This document shows, piece after piece, positions 58,801 through 64,000 of a stretch of DNA of 64,000 nucleotides (position 1 is the first letter of the stretch; every line of letters begins with the position of its first letter). The notes under the pieces are model-generated. The model was not told the DNA's origin and did no database searches. It worked only from the letters and a program-made list of their open reading frames with translations. The DNA comes from Astropecten irregularis (Eukaryota; Echinodermata; Asteroidea; Paxillosida; Astropectinidae). Location: the NCBI GenBank assembly GCA_963971285.1, contig OZ020245.1, positions 17,746,983 to 17,810,982 of the forward strand, given 5' to 3'. A program made the translations under genes and the position numbers.

Positions 58801-59526
58801 AAAAATATGTTGAAATGAACCTGAACAGAAATCCCTTCAGAAATACCAACTTACCGATAAAAAGGTTTGAAAAAAACCAAATGAAAACTGGAAAAAACAT
58901 AATGAATTATGACAGTTGAAAAATGTTAAAATTGAACCTGAACAAAATCCTAAATTACGGATAAAAAAAATTGTCTGAATTATTAGGTTGTTGAAGGGAT
59001 GCAAATTCCTTCAAGTAAGAAGGAACGTAAACAAAATTCCTAACTTTGAAATGTTGATTGGATATAAAAAGCTCATTATCCAGTACTTCTAGATTTAGAA
59101 GGCTTACTCCGTGAGCCTTCTAGCACTCTTACCTTTCAGGGTGCCGTAACGCTATGGGTTTTGAAAACAACAATTGATAGATGAAATTTTGGTGAAACAT
59201 TCCAGCACCTACCGCGACTCCTAGATCGTGATGTTGCCTGAATTTTTTTTCCTGATCCTCATACATCTCTTAAGCTTGTGCAGTCTCATTTTTGCAATTG
59301 ACTCACAACTTTTTGAGAAAAAAAATTATTTCTGTGTCACGGAGAAAGCCTTCTAAATCTAGAAATAATTATCCTGTGTATTTCTCCTTACCTGTGCATT
59401 GAAAGCTTTCCTTGGAAGACGGCTGTGTGGTGCCCAGTATTCACTAGCCAGTTGAGTGAGGATATCCGCATTGATCTGCTCAATGGTTGGGGCTTGGGAC
59501 CTGCCTGTCTTCTTACTGACATTCAT
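25576..59526 (-). CDS. AQR: Aquarius, intron-binding spliceosomal RNA helicase
   Basis: AQR is an SF1 helicase of the spliceosomal intron-binding complex. About 38 exons (right ends of successive exons): 59526, 58636, 57698, 57191, 56532, 55933, 55325, 54735, 54299, 53362, 52372, 51812, 51353, 50616, 50271, 49839, 49516, 49271, 48440, 47965, 47234, 46059, 45854, 45042, 44456, 43698, 43084, 42483, 42143, 41130, 40299, 39818, 38654, 37949, 37251, 36768, 36220 and 25830. The total is about 1,490 residues; human is 1,485. The start is [20 protein letters not shown]. Helicase motifs in order: GPPGTGKT (I), MEESAQ (II, human MEEAAQ), [11 protein letters not shown] (III), [11 protein letters not shown] (V) and [11 protein letters not shown] (VI). 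All phases agree except between exons 7 and 8. Exon 7's only GT near its end (exon end 55142) leaves phase 1, whereas exon 8 (54735-54659) needs phase 2. That junction is either unresolved or carries a sequence error. Confidence 0.96.
27412..27774. mobile_element. TTAA-type MITE, family A copy 3 (clearest ends)
   Basis: TTAA at both ends, with inverted termini TTAAAGGGATGGTACAGAA and TTCTGTACCATCCCTTTAA. The interior is diverged but keeps ACGAGAAAAAAGTGAAAA and the CACCATTATACTGTGTAAG region. Confidence 0.85.
28852..30168 (+). CDS. Secreted cysteine-rich stanniocalcin-like protein, GPI-anchor type (paralogue 1)
   Basis: Single open exon, 438 residues. The first ATG after in-frame upstream sequence gives a clean signal peptide ([20 protein letters not shown], cleaved near YS/QD). 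The N-terminal part has many cysteines. The core runs [53 protein letters not shown] and FWTIKGSF. Gaps between its cysteines are 25-16-13-11; human STC1, as I remember it, has 23-15-13-6, with CY shared. After [20 protein letters not shown] comes RAKR/S, a furin-type site. A second conserved domain follows ([20 protein letters not shown]). Glycosylation sites are NRT, NGT and NVS. The C-terminus is small residues then hydrophobic ([18 protein letters not shown]), a typical GPI signal. A possible AATAAA is at 31816-31821. Function unknown; the stanniocalcin relation is my inference. Confidence 0.88.
   Translation: MSRLCLLVYTPFLVGLYLQLIHLAYSQDNCDPRAGPPGHICHYDSTADKLIWSSCVSKTYVRIKSAGADQCEREYDYCLYGCLDEGVLVDDCVCPEPNVFTPVDSSTAWCFDPPGDNTQQCIWYRECLDRMRPCEDSDNGYALAYGERFCNLYKENVEDSLFTQDAVNWIDGVRKCLQVALVPLIRPWHSPTCRQIQDVAFASHTGCYLSPAPDAPGICSLGFRDWLAVFWTIKGSFISAPIPSLRGLVETAASGCRWKFDLTPHPVRWLRLQLRLLLGYSSAPRAKRSALGVGDAAVSQEIADRIAQRLDWDGRTLDWFGYAPEPIMTTNDDDNTKPRYFNILIVDKLTMGLTTAPDAPLINLNRTTSELVSLVGNGTLDMLHLSNGNVSLVSITECNKMGCADKSSPNSASSPWHITPTTVFLVAITASATLLASL
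31548..31701. mobile_element. MITE, family E copy 1
   Basis: Ends AGGGGTCGATTTCAC and GTGAAATCGACCCCT are exact inverted copies. Inside, CCTACGATCGATCGTAACTC is mirrored by GTCCTACGATTCATACGACG. Other copies are at 45373, 56802 and 62100. It lies in the 3' flank of the first stanniocalcin-like gene. Confidence 0.88.
32213..32577. mobile_element. TTAA-type MITE, family A copy 4
   Basis: TTAA at both ends. Termini are TTAAAGGTAGTATCATACTT and AAGTATGATATTACCTTTAA. It is the best full-length match to the copies at 3521 and 55424. It lies between the two stanniocalcin-like genes. Confidence 0.9.
32771..32845. repeat. Short tandem repeat, unit about 17-18 bp
   Basis: Four to five degenerate copies of AAGGTCACATGACAATAA, found about 420 bp upstream of the second stanniocalcin-like gene. 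Confidence 0.7.
33262..34584 (+). CDS. Secreted cysteine-rich stanniocalcin-like protein, GPI-anchor type (paralogue 2)
   Basis: Single open exon, 440 residues. The ATG at 33262 is chosen because it starts a signal peptide ([20 protein letters not shown]) and the open frame upstream has no other ATG. The layout matches the copy 3 kb upstream. The core is [43 protein letters not shown] and [11 protein letters not shown]. Cysteine gaps are 23-16-13-11, against 23-15-13-6 in remembered human STC1. The C-terminal domain ([20 protein letters not shown]) is nearly identical to the other copy. The furin-type site is absent (YAKR followed by P). Glycosylation sites are NGS, NRT, NGT and NVS. The hydrophobic end [18 protein letters not shown] fits a GPI signal. 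A possible AATAAA is at 35304-35309. Tandem orientation and shared 3' flank show local duplication. Confidence 0.88.
   Translation: MQPGLIPTAVIIVSCSLLACGSTSYECDPTNGPSGLAKCASHPPSTNYQWFVCITNDYLSLITGDAQRCEDGAKFCWRPCTLDDPVGGNCSCSKERTVPPDPSLPGWCYSPTGKTCEWYRQCLNTRHQCNGSRYDYALLFGERFCAAYDVTYHTFSRQGQEWIDAVRRCLQVKLVPLLRPWESLSCEAIQTRAFASHSGCYVSPARDAPSICSLSLMDRWRIFWTIKGAFLSETYEMLKGILDTLKGCLKLDRHPFPWKFDHTPHPVRWLRLQLRLLQGDSSASYAKRPSTLGVGDFLSQEIADRIAQRMDWDVRTLDWFGYAPEPIMTTTADADDGTKLRYFNILIVDKLTMGLTTAPDAPLVDLNRTTSELISLVRNGTLRMLHLSNTNVSLVSIMECNKMGCADKSSPNSASSPWHFNPTTVFLVAVTASAVLLASL
36265..36315. mobile_element. Family F foldback, short copy
   Basis: CTTGGATTTAGGAGGGCCTT is mirrored by GGCCCTCCTAACTCCAAG with almost no loop. 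It sits 45 bp from AQR exon 37. Confidence 0.7.
36527..36677. mobile_element. MITE related to family E, with GACGCGTCG core
   Basis: Ends GGCGCTGATTTCATAAAGCT and ATGAAATCGGCCCC are inverted. GCGACGCGTCGC occurs repeatedly inside. It lies 23 bp from AQR exon 36. Confidence 0.75.
37396..37702. mobile_element. TTAA-type MITE, family A copy 5
   Basis: TTAA at both ends, with a start TTAAAGGTATAATACATGAT. The interior shares GAACAGTATTCACACTTTGT and ACATGAAATAATAAACC with the copies at 47315 and 43213. Confidence 0.8.
37795..37863 (-). mobile_element. tRNA-derived SINE remnant abutting AQR exon 34
   Basis: The reverse complement has box B GGTTCAAATCCCACCCGAGC and ends next to the exon 34 donor (exon end 37864). 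The sequence just inside the intron reads GTCAGTAGATTGATCACAGC, as the tRNA-like head would. Confidence 0.5.
38170..38420. repeat. AAAC-rich low-complexity tract
   Basis: Runs of CAAA/GAAA units, including a block of AAAC repeats at 38298-38335. Long open frames on the minus strand here are artefacts of the tract. Confidence 0.85.
39117..39440 (+). mobile_element. Fossil fragment of a Ty3/Gypsy-like LTR element
   Basis: A probable LTR (about 39117-39281) has a TATA-like box, AATAAA and an ACATTACA end. It is followed by a TGGTGTCAGAGTGG primer-binding-type site and the first part of a gag-like frame from 39322. No pol, envelope or second LTR is present. The element is broken and heavily truncated, so its age cannot be estimated from LTR pairs. 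It lies in AQR intron 32. Confidence 0.65.
42610..42665 (+). mobile_element. SINE tail fragment
   Basis: AAATCCAGTCAGTTTCCCTT followed by GTGGTTAATACTTGATTATT matches the tail of the SINE at 42838-42975, about 230 bp further on. No tRNA-like head is present. Confidence 0.45.
42838..42975 (+). mobile_element. tRNA-derived SINE
   Basis: Box A GGCTCAGTTGGTAGAGCGC and box B GGTTCGAATCC are intact, but the acceptor stem ends do not pair, so it is not a working tRNA gene. The tail ATCCAGTCATCGTCCCTTGT recurs at 42610 and, reversed, near 4449 and 2365. Confidence 0.75.
43213..43473. mobile_element. TTAA-type MITE, family A copy 6 (short)
   Basis: TTAA at both ends. Termini are TTAAAGGGCAAGTACAACA and TTGTACAGGCCCTTTAA, with the central part deleted relative to the 365-bp copies. 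Confidence 0.8.
43968..44316 (+). mobile_element. tRNA-derived SINE, longer type, ending at AQR exon 25
   Basis: Head with box A GTGGCCTAGTGGTCTGGCA and box B GGTTCAAATCC. The body has CATCCTTGGCAAGACGCTTT and CACCCAGGAGTAAATGGGTA, features I associate with echinoderm and lancelet SINEs. The 3' end, an ATTATTATC-type tail, stops about 5 bp from the exon 25 donor (exon end 44321). Confidence 0.8.
44601..44815. mobile_element. MITE, family I copy 2, worn right end
   Basis: Starts GGGGCCAATTTCATAGAGCT then GCTTAGCACAAAAATTCGC. The interior matches the copy at 23791 (TTGTTCACTGACCATGAAT). Confidence 0.65.
45373..45518. mobile_element. MITE, family E copy 2
   Basis: Ends AGGGGTCGATTTCATGAAGC and GAGTGAAATTGACCCCA are inverted. 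The interior has ATCGATCGAAACTCGAGTTA and TGCAATGCATCATAAGTCCT. Confidence 0.85.
45744..45854 (-). CDS. AQR: AQR exon with Walker A motif
   Basis: Encodes [20 protein letters not shown] followed by [17 protein letters not shown], helicase motif I and Ia. It is essentially identical to the human protein over its length apart from one or two residues. Phase 0 at both ends. Confidence 0.97.
47315..47688. mobile_element. TTAA-type MITE, family A copy 7
   Basis: TTAA at both ends, with starts TTAAAGGTATAATCCATGAT and end CTGTACTGTACCATTAA. The interior includes TTTTGATCTTACCCTGAGAT and AAATACACCATTTCAGGC. Confidence 0.82.
48590..48955. repeat. 25-bp minisatellite in AQR intron, about 14-17 units
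   Basis: Units vary around CTCTTCCTATGGAATACTAT plus GGCCA. CTTACAATGG and shortened variants alternate, suggesting higher-order repeats. The open frames across it in all three forward phases are by-products. Confidence 0.95.
50838..50963. mobile_element. 126-bp MITE with alternating CG/TG core
   Basis: Ends ATGGGAGACTTTGGAGAACC and GGTTCTCCTAAGTCTCCCAT are inverted copies. The core holds GCATGCGCACGC and CGCGTGCGCGTGCGC, sequence that can adopt Z-form. Confidence 0.85.
52447..52649. mobile_element. MITE, family H copy 2
   Basis: Ends CCTAACCCACATCCA and ATGTTAGGGTTA. The interior, with CCTGTGGAGACTCTGGTAAT, matches 10894-11099. Confidence 0.75.
53467..53797. mobile_element. TTAA-type MITE, family A copy 8
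   Basis: TTAA at both ends, with a start TTAAAGGTACAGTAAAGGAT and an end GTTCTGTAACCTTAA. It has the TTTTGATCTCGG-type interior of the copy at 22965. Confidence 0.82.
55424..55786. mobile_element. TTAA-type MITE, family A copy 9
   Basis: Starts TTAAAGGTACTATCATACTT and ends CCAAAGTATGAAAATACCTT. The interior closely follows 32213-32577. Confidence 0.85.
56802..56934. mobile_element. MITE, family E copy 3
   Basis: Ends GGGGGTCAATCTCACAAAGC and GATGAAATTGACCCCT. The interior CACGATCGATCGTAACTCGA matches the other copies. Confidence 0.83.
57765..57989. mobile_element. MITE, family G full copy
   Basis: AAGCTCAGGCTCCGTCTCAG at the left is mirrored by CTGAGCCTGAGCCTAAGCTT at the right, with CATTTCGTGAA opposite TTCGTAAAC. 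The truncated relative at 11309 shares the interior. Confidence 0.75.
58198..58310. mobile_element. Foldback MITE, family F copy
   Basis: AGGAGGGGCTTGACATTTCG is mirrored by GATCGAAACGTCATCCCCTT. The right flank TTTGATATATTTCAGGTCA and GAGCAGTTTGCAGCAG resemble the flank of 36265 and the reverse of the flank left of 10629. Confidence 0.7.
59074..59376. mobile_element. Foldback element in AQR intron 1
   Basis: ACTTCTAGATTTAGAAGGCT followed by TACTCCGTG at the left is mirrored by CACGGAGAAAGCCTTCTAAA then TCTAGAAATAATTATCC at the right. It ends 16 bp from the donor of AQR exon 1 (exon end 59392). Confidence 0.75.
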
Positions 59527-59895
59527 GGTGCACTGTGCTGCTTTTTCTGCTTATATTAACAAATGCTACGTCTGGTCGTTGCCAAATCTATACAATATAA
59601 AACACAACAGAAGGCCATATGTTGAATGAGGACAACTCCAAAAAATAGTCCCATGTTCGGCATACTTGTTACAAAAGTGGTTTTAAAAACCTTTAATTTA
59701 TTAAAAACGTTTAGTTTATTTCCTTTTAATTTATATGAATTTAGAATAGGGCCTAGCCTATATGTAGTTTTGTAGGTGTCCAAAACTACAGGAACCTAAT
59801 TTAGGCATGTTGGGACAGGTGGCCTAAACTGAGGTATCGAAGTACTTTATTACAATTCGCCATGTTCTTGTAACAAACTAACGCAGTAACGGAAC

Positions 59896-60321
59896 GAATT
59901 CCACTGATGACCATTACGGAAAAAGGATTATATCCACCAATAGGCCTAGTTAACTGGTAACGGTGTACAAGCAGGTCCGATACCTATAAAGGGAATAAAA
60001 CTGTTTTGTCTGTCTGTTTTGAAGTTTATAAGGAGTCAGGAACATTTGCTGAAAGTAAAAAATATCATTTTGGAACAGTAGAAACTATTAAGTTGTTTTT
60101 ATTCCCTTTATAGGTATCGGACCTGCTTGTACACCGTTACCAGTTAACTTATAATATTTATTGGATACAAGTCATGATGAACTTCAATCTCAGGTGTATA
60201 AAACTGGGGTATCATATCTGAAAAGTGAGTTTTACGTGTGTTTTTTTACCTACAAATTGTACACTTCCAATAGTACAGCGGCAGCCATTTTTCACAAAAC
60301 ACCCTCTCCTCTGGTGGTTCC
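59896..60321. mobile_element. MITE related to 21058-21311, interrupted by other MITEs
   Basis: Starts GAATTCCACTGATGACCATT like the copy at 21058. After the insertion at 59954-60143 it resumes with TATTGGATACAAGTCATGAT and runs to GGTTCCATA. A second inserted element begins there, and the original right end is not found beyond it. Confidence 0.8.
59954..60143. mobile_element. 190-bp TTAA-inserting MITE nested in another MITE
   Basis: Flanked by TTAA (59950-59953 and 60144-60147). Arms of about 45 bp begin CTGGTAACGGTGTACAAGCA and are mirrored by TGCTTGTACACCGTTACCAG. The unfilled sequence GAGTTAACTTATTGGAT is present once at the matching site of the 21058 copy. Confidence 0.9.
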
Positions 60322-60478
60322 ATAAGCCTTATCGCAAATACCGCCTGGTTGATTTTGGACAATGGTGGAAAGGCACCATGGGAAGGAAAAAGGGGCATAT
60401 TTTGAACCCTTTCCCTTCCCACAGTGCCTTTCAACTATTGTCCAAAATCAACCAGGCGGTATTTGCGATAAGGCTTAT
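60322..60478. mobile_element. 157-bp long-hairpin MITE at a TA site
   Basis: Arms of about 65 bp: ATAAGCCTTATCGCAAATAC opposite GTATTTGCGATAAGGCTTAT. The insertion point corresponds to CCATAG in the 21058 copy, so a TA target is likely, as for Tc1/mariner-type elements. Confidence 0.8.
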
Positions 60479-61410
60479 AGTAGGTACGTGACAATCGTCC
60501 ATGTAAACTGTGTGTCTGTGGCACCAGCCACTTTTTCATGACATGCTTCAGTGCGCATGGTGAGTGTGCTGTTATTGACTCTGCACAAATTGCCCTTTCA
60601 TAATCATCTTAAACCACCAAACTGATGATATAGCAGACAAATTTTTCTTTCTAATGATTTGCAACTCATAATTTTCCGTTACTGGGAAGTTGGGTTTTTC
60701 TTTGATGGAAGACGAAGGTCAAACATTACATGGAAATTCTTCCTAAAGGAATGTATGCATTGTCTTAAAACTCTTTTTTCTTGTTAGTATATTTATTAAT
60801 CAACATTCAGTTCAAATAAGAAACAAATCCATGGACCGAAACCATGTTTTTGACCATGATAATTGTGCAAAGGTTGTGAAAAAATACATTATAAGTGACA
60901 TAACTGAATATGGTCAATCCAACTACTGGTGAGCTAACCAGTGTTAATTAATCATTAATCAAAATTAATACTCATTATAGGCCTAATTAATAAAGGATAT
61001 TATCACCGTCTAATTTTACTGGTTCTATGCATTTATATGTTTTTTACCCCATTCAAATACATACAAAAACAAGGAAGTTACAATAACTTTTACAATGACA
61101 TTATTACAGCCTGGTTAAAACAGTCAAAACGGTCACATTCTGTCCCATTTGTATCCATGGTGAACGATGGACCAATTTCAGTCGTGATTTAAAAATCAAT
61201 AAATGATGTAACTTTCTTAATATTTGGGCTATGAACTTGGTTCTGGTGTCATTTTAAAGTTAATTTTATGCTCTTTCCAAAAATATAACTGACTAAGAGA
61301 TGTCTTGGTTTTGAAAATGTTTGTCACATACCTGCAGAGTTGTACACAAATGTCAAATGTCTTTCCCAAAGTAAACTAACTAAAACTAACACTAAAAGTA
61401 ACAGTAACAC

Positions 61411-61522
61411 TATTTGAACTGCAATGTCAATGTGGAACTGTGCAAGAACTGTTACTGCAAGGGCCTACTAATTAACAGTTCTTGCACAGTACAGTTCCAC
61501 TTTGACATTGCAGTTCAAATAT
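61411..61522. mobile_element. Foldback element with 44-bp arms
   Basis: TATTTGAACTGCAATGTCAA then TGTGGAACTGTGCAAGAACT, mirrored by AGTTCTTGCACAGTACAGTT then TTGACATTGCAGTTCAAATA. The arms are nearly identical, so it is young or maintained. Confidence 0.8.
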
Positions 61523-62099
61523 CACATTGAAAAATTGCATGAAGCATCAATGGTTACGCTACTTATTTTCGACACCACACAGCAACAACAAGAATTTACT
61601 AGCGCTTCCTGAATGGCTATTTAATACCCAATCATTTAGTTTTTACCAGCAATGAATTCAGTTGAGACAACGAGTACAGACGGACAGAAATGAATTTTTT
61701 TAAATACAGACCTTTCTGTTTCAATTTCACTTCTTCAATGAAAACGTTTCGGCTCACGTTTCGCGGTCATGGTAGTCGCCATTTTTTGTTTTCCAAACAC
61801 AAGCCATCGCTAGAGGGCGCACTCAAAAACCCACGCTCGGATCGGATCACGATTTTCAGGAATTTCAGGTATATTTTTTACTAGTAAAAAGTTAGGTGGT
61901 GCTTTTGGTAAATTCTCAGGAAAATATACAAAAACTGTTCATTCATAATTTTCTTTAATATCACCTTAAGGCAAACCCACTAACAATATCAAATGTCCCC
62001 AGTTACATTCGAATTTTAAGATTAATGCCAGTGCAGGCTATTTTGATGATGATGTACATGAACTTCTTGTTGAAGTTGTTGAAGTAGGCCTATGGCCAT

Positions 62100-62244
62100 G
62101 GGGTACTCGATTTCACCAAACTCGTCGTGCTTACTGTAAATCGTAGGACTTATGATACAAGGCAGCCCAACTTAGGATACGATGTGTTATCCTTCGTAAC
62201 TCAAGCCTACGATCGATCTTAGAACTTCGTGAAATCGACTCCCC
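62100..62244. mobile_element. MITE, family E copy 4 (reverse orientation)
   Basis: Ends GGGTACTCGATTTCACCAAA and TTCGTGAAATCGACTCCCC. The interior CGTAACTCAAGCCTACGATC is the complement of the other copies. Confidence 0.83.
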
Positions 62245-64000
62245 TTCAACAACTTCCCCTTTTGTATTCCCAAATGTTTTCCTCTTCTCGCATCACCATG
62301 GTTACGCATCAGCTAATAATTAGTCGATCGACATAACTGGCTACGAATTATACAGTAAACCGCCACTCAGCACCACAAGTGCAGTATGATGCATCTATAG
62401 CATGGTGACTGAAAGTCCATGACCGAACCATTGTGATGATAATCTGCTATAGCTGTTTAAGTTGGGCATCGGTGAATGTACGAAGACATCAATTATTAAA
62501 TGGCAGCGAGAATCATCATCGATTAATCTACCTGGCGCAACACACGGCGCAGCCTAGTCGGCCACCGCCGTACGCTCGACCGTACCTATACTACCTGCGT
62601 GCTTCACACAATATGTAATACCGTATCGAACCGTGTACCTTCGCCCAGTCCAAAATCGATTCGATTCCAGCGCACAGTTTCCTCAGGGGCGCTTTTCCTA
62701 GCTGCTCGAATTTGTTATTTGTTTCTTCGAATTCCAGGAGACCACTGAAATCAAGCGAGAGTCTTCTGAGAAAAACATTATTTTGATAGTGTAGGCGGCA
62801 GGTTTTCTACTAGAGTACGGCTGACCACGGTAAGTTATTATGGTTCTGCTAATTGTCGGCATTAAGCATGATTTCACGGTATGTTTTTTTTTAGTTTCTG
62901 ATCAATCATATTCGCCTTTCCAGTCGATAACGGCTGACTCACATCATCACACGAAAAGGAATGCTGTGTAGGCCCTACAATTTCTTTTAAAACCTATCAT
63001 TTCATGAGGGAAGTTTGTTGAGGAAACGAACACCATGACTATGATCGGGATTGAGAAACATTCCAAAACGGTTAGAGTTTTAGGATATTTTTCACGATTA
63101 ACATTATCCCAGAACAGCAAGTAGGCCTATGCCTAGAGATAGAGGACAGGTCTGGTATAATGATAATGGTGTCCCCTGACGCCATCGACAGAGTGTTTAA
63201 AAGAAGTAAATTTATATGTTTGAAATCGATCCACGGACAGTGTGTGGTATTCGGCAGGAGCAGTATCCGATGTAAAAAGTAGGCTAAGCATGAAGGGGCT
63301 ACCATAGGGGACGCAGTGGAACATGACAACATTGTACATAGATTTCGATTGGATGGTAAAAGTATACTCGTCACATAGGCCTATAGGATTTCTGACCCGG
63401 AGAACAAAACACGACATCTAGCCCATGCATGTACTCTCTTAAAAATGCTAGACGGAGAGCAGTCGTGGATGAGAGAGTGTATAGTCTTGGCGACGGAGTA
63501 GTTCACCCTGTGCGCAGAGGAAGATGGGTTTGCGGTGGCATCATAACTTGTAACAGATTATCAGGGAACAAAAATACCAGACACTTCCCAGTTATGGCTC
63601 TGAAAAACGACTCACAGAAAAGAACCTGAAACGGTTAGCTCTGAAACGAACTGGATGATTAACGCTTTTCCACTCATGCAATAATTTATTTTCAAAGGAA
63701 TATTATGGTACATATATTACTGTATAATGAAATTCTATAACAATCATGTTGCTTATACACAAACCACCTTTCCATTCATTTCGCACTCAGTGTAGATGTA
63801 TACAGTCAACTATTTGACACTGTATTAAGATGTTCTACGAAATTTTCGCGAAGATTTTGTCACTTGTCACTGTCACTTGTTTTTAATGTCCACCACGTTA
63901 CCGGCGTTCCCCCTTTGCATGAAGCACACTCTTGAATGGTTTCCCCCATTCTTGCCTGTAAAAATCGCCTCGTGTCATTATGCCCACGGGGAAAATGACC

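Larger units (their letters stand above)
60480..64000. other. AQR upstream DNA, no gene supported
   Basis: Contains the two foldback elements listed next. Open frames at 62433-62618 and around 63133-63420 on both strands have no recognisable motif. A reverse-complement ATGGCGAC word near 61776 might mark a promoter but is weak. Confidence 0.45.

Noticed and set aside
63072-63420. Overlapping open frames on both strands near the right edge
   Set aside because: No recognisable motif, splice context or codon pattern favours either strand.
1-64000. CRISPR arrays, operons, riboswitches, bacterial defence systems
   Set aside because: The DNA is eukaryotic with spliced genes. The regular repeats found are minisatellites without unique spacers.

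Overview
The window looks like nuclear DNA of a marine invertebrate deuterostome, most likely an echinoderm (possibly a sea star). This is an inference. It rests on the mix of animal housekeeping genes with many short introns, large amounts of small non-autonomous DNA transposons (MITEs) and tRNA-derived SINEs, and the frequent TAGGCCTA and TACATGTA words. There are no bacterial features. All exon boundaries were placed by hand from GT/AG sites, reading phase and remembered human homologues.

Layout, left to right. (1) 1-13198, minus strand: the 5' nine exons of SCYL1 (N-terminal kinase-like pseudokinase); the rest lies beyond the left edge. Its intron 5 contains a complete opposite-strand SLC16/monocarboxylate-transporter-like gene (4655-8702) with two apparent reading-frame breaks. 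(2) 14691-17422, plus strand: a six-exon coiled-coil protein with an N-terminal MGC acylation-type motif, divergent from SCYL1. Its stop codon is followed by a 79-codon in-frame open extension. (3) 19181-21497, minus strand: MRPL11, four exons, complete. (4) 25576-59526, minus strand: AQR (Aquarius, the intron-binding spliceosomal helicase), about 38 exons. (5) Inside the proposed last AQR intron (25831-36106), on the plus strand, lie two tandem genes with uninterrupted coding regions for secreted, probably GPI-anchored, cysteine-rich proteins. Their cysteine core has the spacing of stanniocalcin. (6) 59527-64000: AQR upstream DNA with nested MITEs and no gene I can support.

The strongest candidate for something undescribed is the pair at 28852-34584. 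They are stanniocalcin-like membrane-anchored paralogues nested antisense in a splicing-factor gene. Their N-terminal halves have diverged strongly while their C-terminal halves and 3' flanks stay close, a mosaic that suggests gene conversion or unequal selection.

The second theme is the density of small transposons. At least nine copies of one TTAA-flanked MITE family sit in 64 kb. There are also a hAT-type MITE with an exact 8-bp target duplication, a 515-bp element with a 10-bp duplication, and MITEs inserted inside another MITE whose unfilled relative is also in the window. Several repeats abut AQR and MRPL11 splice sites. The only retroviral-type remnant seen is a short fragment of a Ty3/Gypsy-like LTR element.
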